Shown here: positions 17,501 through 25,975 of the stretch, piece by piece
How positions within the stretch are numbered: position 1 is the stretch's first letter
Layout of the letters: every line of letters begins with the position of its first letter
NCBI GenBank assembly: GCA_009889605.1
Contig: WUQU01000500.1
Location: 1 to 45,821, forward strand
Origin: Candidatus Bathyarchaeota archaeon
GTDB lineage: Archaea > Thermoproteota > Bathyarchaeia > Bathyarchaeales > Bathycorpusculaceae
Length of the DNA stretch: 45,821 nt
Direction of reading: 5' to 3'
Program-made: the position numbers and the translations under genes
The notes under the pieces: generated by a model
The model's input: the letters and a program-made list of their open reading frames with translations, nothing else
The model's database searches: none
Told to the model about the DNA's origin: nothing

Positions 17501-18112
17501 TTGCCTAAAGCTTGGCTTCAGGAAAGAAAAAAAGACTATTATTATAGAAAGGCTAAAGAGGAAAAATATCGTTCAAGGGCAGCCTACAAACTCTTTCAAG
17601 CCGTGGAAAAGTACCGGTTTATCAAGGAAGGCGACGTGGTTGTTGATTTGGGCGCTGCGCCAGGCGGTTGGGTTCAAGCGGCAAGGAAAATTGTTGGAAA
17701 AAAGGGTTTTGTTCTAGGAGTTGACTTGAAACCCATTGAACCCTTCCAAGAACCCAATGTTAGAACAATAATAGGTGATATAACAGAAGAGGAAACTGTC
17801 CAACAGATTTTAGAAATGCTCCCGCGAGAGGCAGACGCCGTAATTTCAGATGTCTCGCCGAACATTTCTGGAATATGGGAAGTAGATCACGCCCGCCAAA
17901 TAGAATGTGCATATAAAGCGTTGGAAATAGCTCTAGAAACCCTTAAGCCCCATGGAAACTTTTTCGTAAAGGCTTTCCAAGGAGACATGTTAAACGATTT
18001 CATAAGTAAAGTTAAGCGGTATTTTGAAGAGGTGAAAGTGATAAAGCCTAAGGCCAGCCGCGCCAAAAGCTCGGAAATATTCATTCTTGGACTACGTTTA
18101 AAGAGCCCTTAA
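17501..18112 (+). CDS. rlmE: rRNA 2'-O-ribose methyltransferase RlmE (FtsJ)
   Basis: SAM-dependent methyltransferase acting on 23S rRNA. 203 residues. Start TTG two bases after the upstream stop. KYRSRAAYKLFQ, the SAM loop VVDLGAAPGGWVQ, DVSPNISGIWEVDHAR, and VKAFQGDM define RrmJ/FtsJ; catalytic Lys/Asp/Lys/Glu positions are all occupied (K in RAAYK, D in SDVSPN, K in FVKAF, E in SSEIFI). Intact. Confidence 0.95.
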   Translation: MPKAWLQERKKDYYYRKAKEEKYRSRAAYKLFQAVEKYRFIKEGDVVVDLGAAPGGWVQAARKIVGKKGFVLGVDLKPIEPFQEPNVRTIIGDITEEETVQQILEMLPREADAVISDVSPNISGIWEVDHARQIECAYKALEIALETLKPHGNFFVKAFQGDMLNDFISKVKRYFEEVKVIKPKASRAKSSEIFILGLRLKSP

Positions 18113-18163
18113 AGTGCGGTAAAGCTAAATTCTTTTTAAGCTTATTGAATGAAGGTGAATAAG

Positions 18164-18853
18164 TTGAGGGTAATTGCTGCAGACTCTTCGGCAGCCATAT
18201 TAGACAACAAGTTTGAACCCATCTGCATAGTTGCGGTTGCAGCGGTGCTTGTTAATCCGCCATACAGGGAGCCTAACGAATACTTGGCTGGGCCAATTTT
18301 TGAAAAAGCTGGAAACGGCCATAACCTAATAGTGTATGAAGCAGAATACTGCATGAAACTTTTGGAAAGGGTTAAAGCGGATGCTGTTCATCTGGACATG
18401 TCTTTAAGGGCCGTTCCCCTTGAGCAACTTTCGCCCATACAGTTTTCAAGCATGAAAATTTCAAATAAGGCAAGGAGTAATCTTCTGAAAGTTCTGCCCA
18501 GATTGAGGAAAAATGCTGGTGAAATCACGCAAAAGTATGGCATTGAGGTTTTGGCGATAGGTAAAGAAAGCATCCCTGTTAGGGTTGCAGAGTTAACCGC
18601 TGGAGCCCACGCTGTAATATACGCGTCAGAAAAAGCTTTAGAAGAAAACAGTTCGTTGGTGCTTGGTTTGCCCTCAAAATGTCAGCCGAGAATAATGGAA
18701 AACCGTGTTTACCTTTACTCTCTTATGGCGGCGGAACATGATGTCAGAGGATACGCAGAAGACAGGGCTGGAATTCTGAAAAAGGTTAATATCGTGGAAA
18801 TGCTAAACCCATGTGCAAGAGGTTTCAGAGCATTAAAAATAAGCCCAAAATAA
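18164..18853 (+). CDS. DUF4152-like archaeal protein
   Basis: Start chosen at TTG 18164, six bases after a GGTGA Shine-Dalgarno; an ATG at 18149 is the ORF-track alternative. About 230 residues, beginning RVIAADSSAAILDNKFEPI, with an RNase H-like looking N-terminal strand (AADSSAAIL), an acidic helix pair and HLDMSLRAVPLEQLSP in the middle. I associate it with DUF4152, found in many archaea; a nuclease role has been proposed for that family as far as I recall, but I see no complete catalytic set to confirm it. It sits between rlmE and a SpoIIM-like gene. Confidence 0.6.
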   Translation: MRVIAADSSAAILDNKFEPICIVAVAAVLVNPPYREPNEYLAGPIFEKAGNGHNLIVYEAEYCMKLLERVKADAVHLDMSLRAVPLEQLSPIQFSSMKISNKARSNLLKVLPRLRKNAGEITQKYGIEVLAIGKESIPVRVAELTAGAHAVIYASEKALEENSSLVLGLPSKCQPRIMENRVYLYSLMAAEHDVRGYAEDRAGILKKVNIVEMLNPCARGFRALKISPK

Positions 18854-18875
18854 TAAAGTTTAAGGAGTCAAGGTA

Positions 18876-19439
18876 TTGGTGCTTAATATTTGGAGAAATG
18901 CTTCCCCGAGAAGAAAAAGAATCCTTACAATATTGGCGTTTTTTATCCTTTCATTTATTGTAACCATTGCAGGTGTATTAACGCCGCTTAGCGCTGAAGA
19001 GGCGGAAGAAATCAATAAGGAAATGAAGCAGACACAAGAATATGTTTCAAATGCGGGAACACTTCGCGGAACATCGTTTATTTTCGGAAACAATTTTATG
19101 CTATGCCTTTTATTTTTTATCCCTGTTGCGGGTCCACTTTTTGGCTGTTATGTACTATATAGCACTGGAGTTGTAATTGCGGCGCAAAGCATGAGTGCAA
19201 GCGTGCACCCTGCACTTACTTTGCTTCTACTATTTGTTTTCCCATTTACGTGGCTGGAGTTTTCGGCTTATTCCACAGCTTTCGCCCAGAGTTTTTGGTT
19301 GACTTGGCGCATTATACAACGTAAGGCGAAAAGAGAACTCTTAAACACGGGTATAATGATTTCCATATGTGCAGTAACGCTGTTAGCGGCCGCCGTCATA
19401 GAAATATTGGCTATTCAGGCGCTTGGCTCTGCAGTTTAA
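18876..19439 (+). CDS. Stage II sporulation protein M (SpoIIM/DUF95) family membrane protein
   Basis: 187 residues with four to five membrane segments (ILTILAFFILSFIVTIAGVL, FMLCLLFFIPVAGPLFGCYV, LTLLLLFVFPFTWLEF, MISICAVTLLAAAVIEIL). The FGNNFMLCLLFFIPVAGPLFG and FPFTWLEFSAY elements are typical of SpoIIM-like proteins, which in archaea have no sporulation role and unknown function. TTG or GTG start after GGAG. Its 3' end overlaps convergent nadC by 29 bases. Confidence 0.82.
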   Translation: MVLNIWRNASPRRKRILTILAFFILSFIVTIAGVLTPLSAEEAEEINKEMKQTQEYVSNAGTLRGTSFIFGNNFMLCLLFFIPVAGPLFGCYVLYSTGVVIAAQSMSASVHPALTLLLLFVFPFTWLEFSAYSTAFAQSFWLTWRIIQRKAKRELLNTGIMISICAVTLLAAAVIEILAIQALGSAV

Positions 19440-20298
19440 AACCTGTGATTTCTAGGCTTATGTCCAAGGCTTTTACGCTGTGGGTTATTTCGCCGAGGCT
19501 TATAATGTCAACTTCCTTTGAGGCAAAATCCAAAACGTTGTCAAAGGTTATTCCTCCACTGGCTTCTATTAGGACTTTTCCAAAAAATCCACTCTTTTTA
19601 AGAAGACTAACCGCTTTTTCCACATGTTTAAGTGAAAAGTTGTCTAACATGATTATATCTGCTCCAGCCCTTGCCGCCACCAGAACATCTTCAACACGAG
19701 TTACTTCGACTTCGATTTTCTTGCTGAAAGAGGCTTTCGCCTTAACCATTTTAACCGCGTTCTCAACGCCTCCTGCAATGATAATGTGGTTGTCCTTTAT
19801 CAGAATCATGTCGTCTAAGTGGAGCCTATGAGGGTCGCCGCCCCCTACGAGAACAGCTTTTTTATCGAAATATAAAAGCCCGGGCGCAGTCTTCCGTGTG
19901 CAAGCAATTCTGGCTTTGTATCCAGCCTCTCGAATTTTATTTACGAGTTTTCGTGTTGTAGTGGCTATGCCGCTCATTCGAGAAACAAGGTTTAGAAGGG
20001 TGCGTTCAACGGAAAGTATGGTTCGCGCATCTCCAGAAATCTTCATCAGAACCTGCTTAAGCTTTAGTTCATCACCATCCTTCGCTTGCGCCTCACATTT
20101 TAAGCCTAGGCTTTCGAGAAACGCTTCAGCCTCTTCGATTCCCGCTGCGACGCCATATTCCTTTGCTATCATTTCAGCTTCTGCAATGCTTCCTTCGGGA
20201 ACTATTATGGCGGAGGTTACATCGCTTTGTCCAAGGTCTTCGGCAAGCATCTGCTTAAGCTTTTCTTCTAGAAGTTTCTTTGGCAGGAACATTGTCAT
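19411..20298 (-). CDS. nadC: Quinolinate phosphoribosyltransferase (decarboxylating)
   Basis: Converts quinolinate and PRPP to nicotinate mononucleotide in NAD synthesis. 295 residues. Motifs: LAEDLGQSDVTSAII (N-terminus), LNLVSRMSGIATTTRKLV, ARIACTRKTAPGLLYFDKKAV with the substrate-binding Arg/Lys, GGGDPHRLHLDDMILIKDNH, and LIEASGGI near the end. nadA and nadB are not in the window. Convergent with the SpoIIM-like gene with overlapping 3' ends. Confidence 0.96.
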   Translation of the reverse strand: MTMFLPKKLLEEKLKQMLAEDLGQSDVTSAIIVPEGSIAEAEMIAKEYGVAAGIEEAEAFLESLGLKCEAQAKDGDELKLKQVLMKISGDARTILSVERTLLNLVSRMSGIATTTRKLVNKIREAGYKARIACTRKTAPGLLYFDKKAVLVGGGDPHRLHLDDMILIKDNHIIIAGGVENAVKMVKAKASFSKKIEVEVTRVEDVLVAARAGADIIMLDNFSLKHVEKAVSLLKKSGFFGKVLIEASGGITFDNVLDFASKEVDIISLGEITHSVKALDISLEITGFKLQSQAPE

Positions 20299-20413
20299 GT
20301 TTCACAGAAAACACTCTTTGTTAATTGTTATTTTAAAGTTATGGAATTTGTTGTCTAATGGAAAGGGAGCTTTACGAACAATTGAAATAGATGTCGTCTG
20401 CTATTTTGAAATT

Positions 20414-21556
20414 ATGAAAGTGCTATTCAGTTGTTCAGAATTAGGCTTGGGACATGTTTCAAGAGTTGTACCTTTAGGGGAAAGGCTTGAAAAAAGGGGG
20501 CATGAAGTATTCTTTTTTTCTGGAGGAGCAGCCTATCAACGGTTGAAGGGAGAGTTTGGGAATGTTTATTATTGTAGGCCTGTGGCTTGGTATGAAAACG
20601 CTCACGGGATAATCACTTCTGCTTCTGTCCTGAATATTTTGTTTCCGCTTCCAAATTTCAACTATACAAGGAACGCCTTTGAAATTAAAAGCTCGAATGC
20701 AATGGAAACTATTCATCGCTATTATGACTTGAGAAGGAACATACGGAAAATTAAGCCAGACGTTATTGTTTCTGACGGGGACATGCATGCCTTGCGTCTT
20801 GCCCAAAGATGGAAAATCCCGTCAGTTTACATTACAAATGTTATTAGACCGACTTACGGCTTTCCTAAACTATTAATCCTCGGCGAGAGGTTTACAGAGC
20901 GTTACGTAAGAAACTGTTCAAAAATAATAGTTCCAGACAACCCGCCGCCTTGCACCATTTGCGAATACAATTTAGGCAATTTAGAGGATATTGGAATTGA
21001 GGATAAGGTTGAGTTTGTAGGCGGTTTTCTTGACATGACATCTATTGAGGGAAGGGAAGAGCATATATTCGCTCCGATAAGTGGGCCTCTTGGGACTAGG
21101 GCTAAACTGACAAACTTGATAATTCCAGTGTTAAAAGAGTTAGAGTTAAAGAGCGTAGTAAGTTTGGGAGTTTTCGGTGAGAAAATCTCTGCAAAAATTG
21201 GAAAGTGTGAAGTGCATACTTGGCTTACTCCGCAGGAACGCCAAGAATGCATGAAAGACGCTCGGTATATAATTTTCAGCGGTGGACACACAACATGTCT
21301 AGAGACTATAAAATATGCGAAGCCAAGTGTTTGTATTCCAACCCAGCCTGAACAGTTGGGAAACGCCAAGAAAATGCAACATTTAAATTGTTCTATAGTG
21401 GCGAAAAACGGTAAAGATTTGAGACAAGCCATACAAAAACTGGAGGAAAAAAGACACTTTTATAAAAGTAATGTAAGAGGTTTAAGCCAATACTCTGGCA
21501 GGTTTAACGGCATAGAAAACGCGGTTAAAATCATTGAAAGTATTGCAAAGTCTTAG
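20414..21556 (+). CDS. MurG/GT28-like glycosyltransferase
   Basis: 380 residues from ATG 20414. The ORF-track start at 19898 is spurious because its first 172 codons lie antisense within nadC. Begins MKVLFSCSELGLGHVSRVVP, the donor/acceptor Rossmann start of GT28-type enzymes, and has IFSGGHTTCLETIKYAKPSV and IPTQPEQLGNAKKMQ, the donor-nucleotide-sugar region of the family. Likely an UDP-sugar-dependent glycosyltransferase for lipids or glycoconjugates, soluble or peripheral; no partner gene adjoins. Confidence 0.8.
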   Translation: MKVLFSCSELGLGHVSRVVPLGERLEKRGHEVFFFSGGAAYQRLKGEFGNVYYCRPVAWYENAHGIITSASVLNILFPLPNFNYTRNAFEIKSSNAMETIHRYYDLRRNIRKIKPDVIVSDGDMHALRLAQRWKIPSVYITNVIRPTYGFPKLLILGERFTERYVRNCSKIIVPDNPPPCTICEYNLGNLEDIGIEDKVEFVGGFLDMTSIEGREEHIFAPISGPLGTRAKLTNLIIPVLKELELKSVVSLGVFGEKISAKIGKCEVHTWLTPQERQECMKDARYIIFSGGHTTCLETIKYAKPSVCIPTQPEQLGNAKKMQHLNCSIVAKNGKDLRQAIQKLEEKRHFYKSNVRGLSQYSGRFNGIENAVKIIESIAKS

Positions 21557-21642
21557 GGAAGTCAGCAGTTTATTTTTTGTGAATTTCTTACACTGTCTCT
21601 TTTTTAACGAAAAACGTCCATAAAATGACGAAAAAAGGATAG

Positions 21643-21656
21643 AAAAGTTTAAAAAA
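21643..21656 (+). promoter_or_regulatory. TATA box of the CODH/ACS operon
   Basis: AAGTTTAAAAAATA lies ~45-55 bases before the cdhA TTG; transcription would start near 21675, leaving a ~24-nt leader that carries the CGAGGT Shine-Dalgarno at 21685-21690. The seven genes that follow overlap or are nearly abutting, so this is likely the single promoter. Confidence 0.5.
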
Positions 21657-21698
21657 TAGTGCTCTGGTATTCCATAAAACCATGTCGAGGTAACCAGT

Positions 21699-24047
21699 TT
21701 GGCTAACAAAAACGTTCGCATAAAAATCGACGAATTAAAAACCGGTGCAAGCCTAATTAAAAATTTGGAGTTGTCCCTTGGAAAAGTGGCTGTGGAGTCT
21801 TGGACAGAACCTATGGGACCAACGCCTTTCCCATCGCTTACCAGTCTAAGAGAGTGGGATATGAAACTTTTACAGCGCTACAAGCCTTTTTACGTGCCAT
21901 TATGTGACTTATGTTGCCTTTGCACTTTTGGCAAATGTGACTTAACAGGGAACAAACGTGGTGCATGCGGAATAGATATGGCAGCGCAGCAATCTAGAAT
22001 AGTGTTATTAGCCTGCTGTATTGGCGCGGCAACTCATATTGGCCATGCGCGTCACATGGTAGAACATTTGATTGAAAAATTCGGCCGTAATACTCCATTG
22101 GATGTTGGAGGGCTAAATGTTCAGGTTGAGGCGCCCATAATTCGCCTTGTTTGTGGAATTAAACCTGAAACCTTAGGCGATTTGGAAGAAGCTTTAGATT
22201 ATGTTGAAACCCAGCTTACTCAGCTTTTAGCTTCAACTCATACTGGGCAAGAAGGAAACAACCTTGATTTTGAGTCAAAGGTTTTCCATGCTGGAATGAT
22301 AGACCATGTGGGCCTGGAAGTTGCAGACATAGCCCAAATCGCTGCCTATGGTTTTCCAAAGGCAGACCCTGAAGCTCCTTTGGTTGATTTAGGATACGGC
22401 ACCGTAGACTCATCTAAACCCGTAATACTGTGCATTGGGCACAATGTTATTCCTTCCATCGGAATTATTGATTATATCACTGACAATGCTCTAAACGATA
22501 AAATCGAAGTTGTAGGTTTGTGTTGCACCGCCCACGACATCACGCGCTACTACTCCCGCGGAAAAATAATTGGGCCTATCTCTTGGCAATTGCGTTTTAT
22601 AAGGAGCGGCATTGCCGACTTAGTAATTCTTGACGAGCAATGCATAAGATGCGATGCTTTTGAAGAAGCTGGCAAAGTTAAAGCGCCCGTCATAGTTACC
22701 TCAGAGAAAAACTGCATGGGTCTCCCAAACCGCACCAACGATAGTGTGGAAGCCATAGTGGAAGATCTTGTAAGCGGCAAAACTCCTGGTGTTTTAATCC
22801 TAGACCCTGAAAAGGTCGGCAAAGTAGCTGTCGAAGTAGCCTTTAAAGTTGCTCCTCTACGAAAGAAACTGAAAGCCCTTCCAGAAATCGAAGAAATCAT
22901 AAATATGGCGGTTACTTGCCGCCAATGCAACCTCTGCAAACGTGCGTGTCCTCAAAATCTCAATATTCCCGAGGCAATAAACGCTGCCCTTCAAGGCTCA
23001 CTGGGTAAGCTTGCCGAACTTTACGAAGCTTGCGTGGGATGCGGCCGTTGTGAACAAGCATGCCCCGTGGATTTACCCGTTCACAGTTTCATAATAAAAG
23101 CTGGCGAACAAAAACTAAAATCAGAAATCTACAAGTGCCGAGCTGGAAGGGGCGCTATACAAGACTTAGAAATAAGAAAAGTTGGCAGTCCAATAGTGCT
23201 CGGCGAAATCCCCGGTGTAATAGCAATGGTGGGATGCGCCAACTATCCTAAAGGAGGCCAAGAAGTCGCTGAAATGTGCCGCGAATTCGCAAAAAGACGT
23301 TACATAGTGGTTGCCTCTGGCTGCGCGGCAATGTCCGCTGGAATGTACAAAAACGAAGAAGGAAAAACCGTTTACGAAGAGTTCCCAGGCGAATTTACCG
23401 CTGGCGGCGTTGTAAACGTCGGCTCGTGTGTTGCAAACTCCCACATAGCAGGGGCAGCAATAAAAATTGCCAACATTTTTGCGAAACGCAATCTCAGAGG
23501 CAACTATGAAGAAATAGCCGACTATATATATAACCGAGTTGGCGCAGTTGGCCTTGCGTGGGGTGCATATTCGCAAAAAGCTGCAGCCATTGCCGCAGGG
23601 TTCTGGAGGCTTGGTGTTCCAGTTATAGTTGGCCCTCACGGTAGCAAATACCGACGCATGCTTTTAGGAAGAGCCGATAAAGAAGAAGACTGGTATGTTT
23701 ACGACGCAAGGACAGGAGAAAAAGTGTATGGTGGGCCGGCGCCTGAGCATTTATTCATAGCTGTTGAGACAAAAGAAGAGGCCATGGTTAAAGCTGCCAA
23801 GCTATGTATGAGGCCTAATGACACGTCAAAGGGGAGATCTATTAAGCTCACCCACTACTTAGACTTGCATAAGCGTTTTTACGGCGTATTGCCTGATGAC
23901 ATTCACTTATTTGTAAGAACCTTTGCGGATATACCTATAACTATGAAGGATGAGATAATAAAGGTCCTTGAAGAGAAGAATTGGAAAGAGAAAGCGATTC
24001 CCGACCCTACGCTTATTCCAAGAATGATTAGAAAAAAACCAGCATAA
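21699..24047 (+). CDS. cdhA: CODH/ACS alpha subunit (Ni-Fe CO dehydrogenase)
   Basis: Catalytic CO dehydrogenase of the archaeal acetyl-CoA decarbonylase/synthase; reduces CO2 to CO for acetyl-CoA synthesis (or the reverse). 782 residues, the full archaeal CdhA length. The first cysteine cluster is CDLCCLCTFGKC (C69-C80); two ferredoxin-like clusters are CRQCNLCKRACP (from C407) and CVGCGRCEQACP (from C445). C-cluster regions include GLCCTAHDITRYY and VNVGSCVANSHIAG. TTG start with a GAGGT Shine-Dalgarno. First gene of the operon; normally followed by cdhB (epsilon), but here three redox genes follow and epsilon is fused to the last. Confidence 0.97.
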   Translation: MANKNVRIKIDELKTGASLIKNLELSLGKVAVESWTEPMGPTPFPSLTSLREWDMKLLQRYKPFYVPLCDLCCLCTFGKCDLTGNKRGACGIDMAAQQSRIVLLACCIGAATHIGHARHMVEHLIEKFGRNTPLDVGGLNVQVEAPIIRLVCGIKPETLGDLEEALDYVETQLTQLLASTHTGQEGNNLDFESKVFHAGMIDHVGLEVADIAQIAAYGFPKADPEAPLVDLGYGTVDSSKPVILCIGHNVIPSIGIIDYITDNALNDKIEVVGLCCTAHDITRYYSRGKIIGPISWQLRFIRSGIADLVILDEQCIRCDAFEEAGKVKAPVIVTSEKNCMGLPNRTNDSVEAIVEDLVSGKTPGVLILDPEKVGKVAVEVAFKVAPLRKKLKALPEIEEIINMAVTCRQCNLCKRACPQNLNIPEAINAALQGSLGKLAELYEACVGCGRCEQACPVDLPVHSFIIKAGEQKLKSEIYKCRAGRGAIQDLEIRKVGSPIVLGEIPGVIAMVGCANYPKGGQEVAEMCREFAKRRYIVVASGCAAMSAGMYKNEEGKTVYEEFPGEFTAGGVVNVGSCVANSHIAGAAIKIANIFAKRNLRGNYEEIADYIYNRVGAVGLAWGAYSQKAAAIAAGFWRLGVPVIVGPHGSKYRRMLLGRADKEEDWYVYDARTGEKVYGGPAPEHLFIAVETKEEAMVKAAKLCMRPNDTSKGRSIKLTHYLDLHKRFYGVLPDDIHLFVRTFADIPITMKDEIIKVLEEKNWKEKAIPDPTLIPRMIRKKPA

Positions 24048-24055
24048 ACTAAAGT

Positions 24056-24062
24056 TGGAGGC
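24056..24062 (+). promoter_or_regulatory. Ribosome binding site deciding the start of the NuoG-FrhB gene
   Basis: TTGGAGG (GGAGG 24057-24061) lies eight bases before GTG 24070, ideal spacing. The ORF track uses TTG 24055, which lies inside this signal and is therefore unlikely. Confidence 0.6.
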
Positions 24063-24069
24063 TATTGAT

Positions 24070-25506
24070 GTGGAAAACCAAGAAGTAACTTTAACAATCG
24101 ACGGAGTAAAAGTGAAAGCTCAAAAGGGAACCCCAATATTGGAAGTTGCAAGGCAAATTGGCATAGAAATTCCTGCGTTATGTTATCTCCGTCTTCTTTC
24201 ACCATATGGTTCCTGTAGGGTTTGCTCCGTCGAAGTAACCACCCCCACTGGCCGTAAAAGGATAGTCACTTCCTGCAATTATCCTGCTGAAGAAGGCCTC
24301 ATTGTTGAAACAAAATCTGAAAGAGTTGTAAAAATTCGCAGAAAACTTCTAGAGCTTTTGCTGGCACGTTGTCCCAAAGTTGTAAGAATAAAGAATCTCG
24401 CTTCGCTTTATGGTGTTAACGAAACCAATTTGTGGGTTGAAAATGACTCTGAAGATTGTATTCTCTGCGGATTGTGTGTACGTGTATGCAGCGAGTTAAT
24501 CGGTGTTTCAGCCATAAACTTTGCAAACCGGGGAGTAAAACGGGTAGTAACTACACCGTACAATGAGTTTTCAGAAGATTGTATAGGATGTGGGGCTTGT
24601 GCCATCGTCTGCCCAACTGGATCAAAAAGGGTTCGCACCAATAATTATTCAACCATGAGACCACTGGCTGGCCCTAAAAAAGATGAACAAATAGGCGTTT
24701 ACAGCGACATTACATCCGCAAAGAGTTCCATTGAAGGACAAGACGGAGGCGTAGTCACCGCCCTGCTTGTTTCTGGATTGGAAAAAGGCTTTTTCAACAA
24801 AGCGATTGTGGTTAAACGCAAAAACAGTTACAAAGCTGAAGCCTTCATAGCTGAAAAAGTTGAAGACTTAATCAACGCAAGAGGAACCAAATATCTCCGA
24901 GTAAAAATCGTCCCCAAACTGAAAGAGTTAATAAAAAATGGAGAAAGAAAAATCGCTGTTGTAGGCACTCCATGCCAAGCCAGAGCCGCCAGAAAAATTC
25001 AGCAAACCCTCCAACAAGAATATCCCGATTTGGACATCACAATAATTGGTTTATTCTGTTATGAAGCTTTCGATTATGATAAACTTAAGGAAGAAACAAA
25101 ACGCCTTTTGAACGTGGATCTGGACTCTTCAGAAAAAACTCAGATACGCAAAGGAAAGTTTATCGTAACAGTGAACGGGCAAGAATACTCTTGCAAAGTT
25201 AAAGATTTGAATAGCGCCATAGAAAAAGGATGCGTTTATTGTAACGATTTTCCGGCGTTATTTGCAGACATATCAGTCGGCGCTGTGGGAAGCGATGAAG
25301 GCTTCTCAACAGTGATTATCCGAACAGAAAAAGGTAAGAAACTTTTCGAAAACACCGATTTGACATTTGGGCAAGTCAAAATTGAAGAAGTTTCAAAATT
25401 AACTGCCTTGAAAAAGAACCGCGCAAAGGAAAATTTTGCGCCATTCATCGAAGAAATCCATGTAACGCGCTCAACTGGCAAATGGGTGGTTGGAGATGGT
25501 GCTTGA
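24070..25506 (+). CDS. NuoG-type iron-sulfur N-terminus fused to FrhB-type F420 oxidoreductase
   Basis: 478 residues from GTG 24070. Residues ~5-75: NuoG/HydA-type [2Fe-2S] domain (C38, C49, C52, C69; PYGSCRVCSVE). The usual H-x3-C-x2-C-x5-C [4Fe-4S] site is missing, with only LLARCPKVV left. Residues ~125-185: two [4Fe-4S] sites CILCGLCVRVC and CIGCGACAIVC. Residues ~215-478: FrhB/FpoF domain (GQDGGVVTALLVSGLEKG, VVGTPCQA, IIGLFCYE, KGCVYCND), which in known relatives binds FAD, F420 and Fe-S. It therefore resembles HydA of bifurcating hydrogenases with the H-cluster domain replaced by an F420 module. Coupled to cdhA and the NuoE gene. Confidence 0.88.
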   Translation: MENQEVTLTIDGVKVKAQKGTPILEVARQIGIEIPALCYLRLLSPYGSCRVCSVEVTTPTGRKRIVTSCNYPAEEGLIVETKSERVVKIRRKLLELLLARCPKVVRIKNLASLYGVNETNLWVENDSEDCILCGLCVRVCSELIGVSAINFANRGVKRVVTTPYNEFSEDCIGCGACAIVCPTGSKRVRTNNYSTMRPLAGPKKDEQIGVYSDITSAKSSIEGQDGGVVTALLVSGLEKGFFNKAIVVKRKNSYKAEAFIAEKVEDLINARGTKYLRVKIVPKLKELIKNGERKIAVVGTPCQARAARKIQQTLQQEYPDLDITIIGLFCYEAFDYDKLKEETKRLLNVDLDSSEKTQIRKGKFIVTVNGQEYSCKVKDLNSAIEKGCVYCNDFPALFADISVGAVGSDEGFSTVIIRTEKGKKLFENTDLTFGQVKIEEVSKLTALKKNRAKENFAPFIEEIHVTRSTGKWVVGDGA

Positions 25507-25975
25507 AGAAAAAACAGAAAACAAAATAGATCAAATTATAGACAAATACGTGGGCAAAGAAGGCGTCCTAATACAGTTACTGCTTGAAATCCAGCGGGAA
25601 CTCAACTGGATACCGCGTGAAGCCGTAAAGAAAATTAACGAGAGATTAAAAATTCCTGAAAGCGAAGTATATCGGGTGGTAAGCTTTTACACCGCCATGA
25701 GCCTTGAACCACGAGGCAAATACTTAGTTAGGGTATGTGAAGGAACTGCTTGTTATGTACGAGGTGCGCAACGCATTCTTACAGCAGCTGAACGCGCGAT
25801 AGGCATTAAAGCCGGGGAAACAACAAGCGACTTAAAATTCACGTTGCAAACCGTGAACTGTCTAGGTTGCTGCGCCTTAGGACCAGTTGTAGAGATAAAC
25901 GGAAAGTACTACGGTTTACTTACACCCAAAACTCTTGAAAACATTGTGTCACATTTGGGAAGTGAACACTCATGA
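25496..25975 (+). CDS. NuoE/HydC-type [2Fe-2S] thioredoxin-like subunit
   Basis: 159 residues from ATG 25496 (TTG 25490 is the ORF-track start). N-terminal helical bundle (VLIQLLLEIQRELNWIPREA), then a thioredoxin-like [2Fe-2S] fold with VCEGTACYVRGA and VNCLGCCALGPVVEING, the C-x4-C / C-x3-C ligand set of NuoE. In HydABC-type enzymes this subunit relays electrons from the HydB FMN. It overlaps the upstream gene by 11 bases and the downstream gene by four (ATGA), so all three redox proteins are translated as a unit. Confidence 0.95.
   Translation: MVLEEKTENKIDQIIDKYVGKEGVLIQLLLEIQRELNWIPREAVKKINERLKIPESEVYRVVSFYTAMSLEPRGKYLVRVCEGTACYVRGAQRILTAAERAIGIKAGETTSDLKFTLQTVNCLGCCALGPVVEINGKYYGLLTPKTLENIVSHLGSEHS

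Noticed and set aside
19898-20413. N-terminal 172-residue extension of the glycosyltransferase ORF
   Set aside because: It lies antisense within nadC, and the glycosyltransferase fold begins exactly at ATG 20414.
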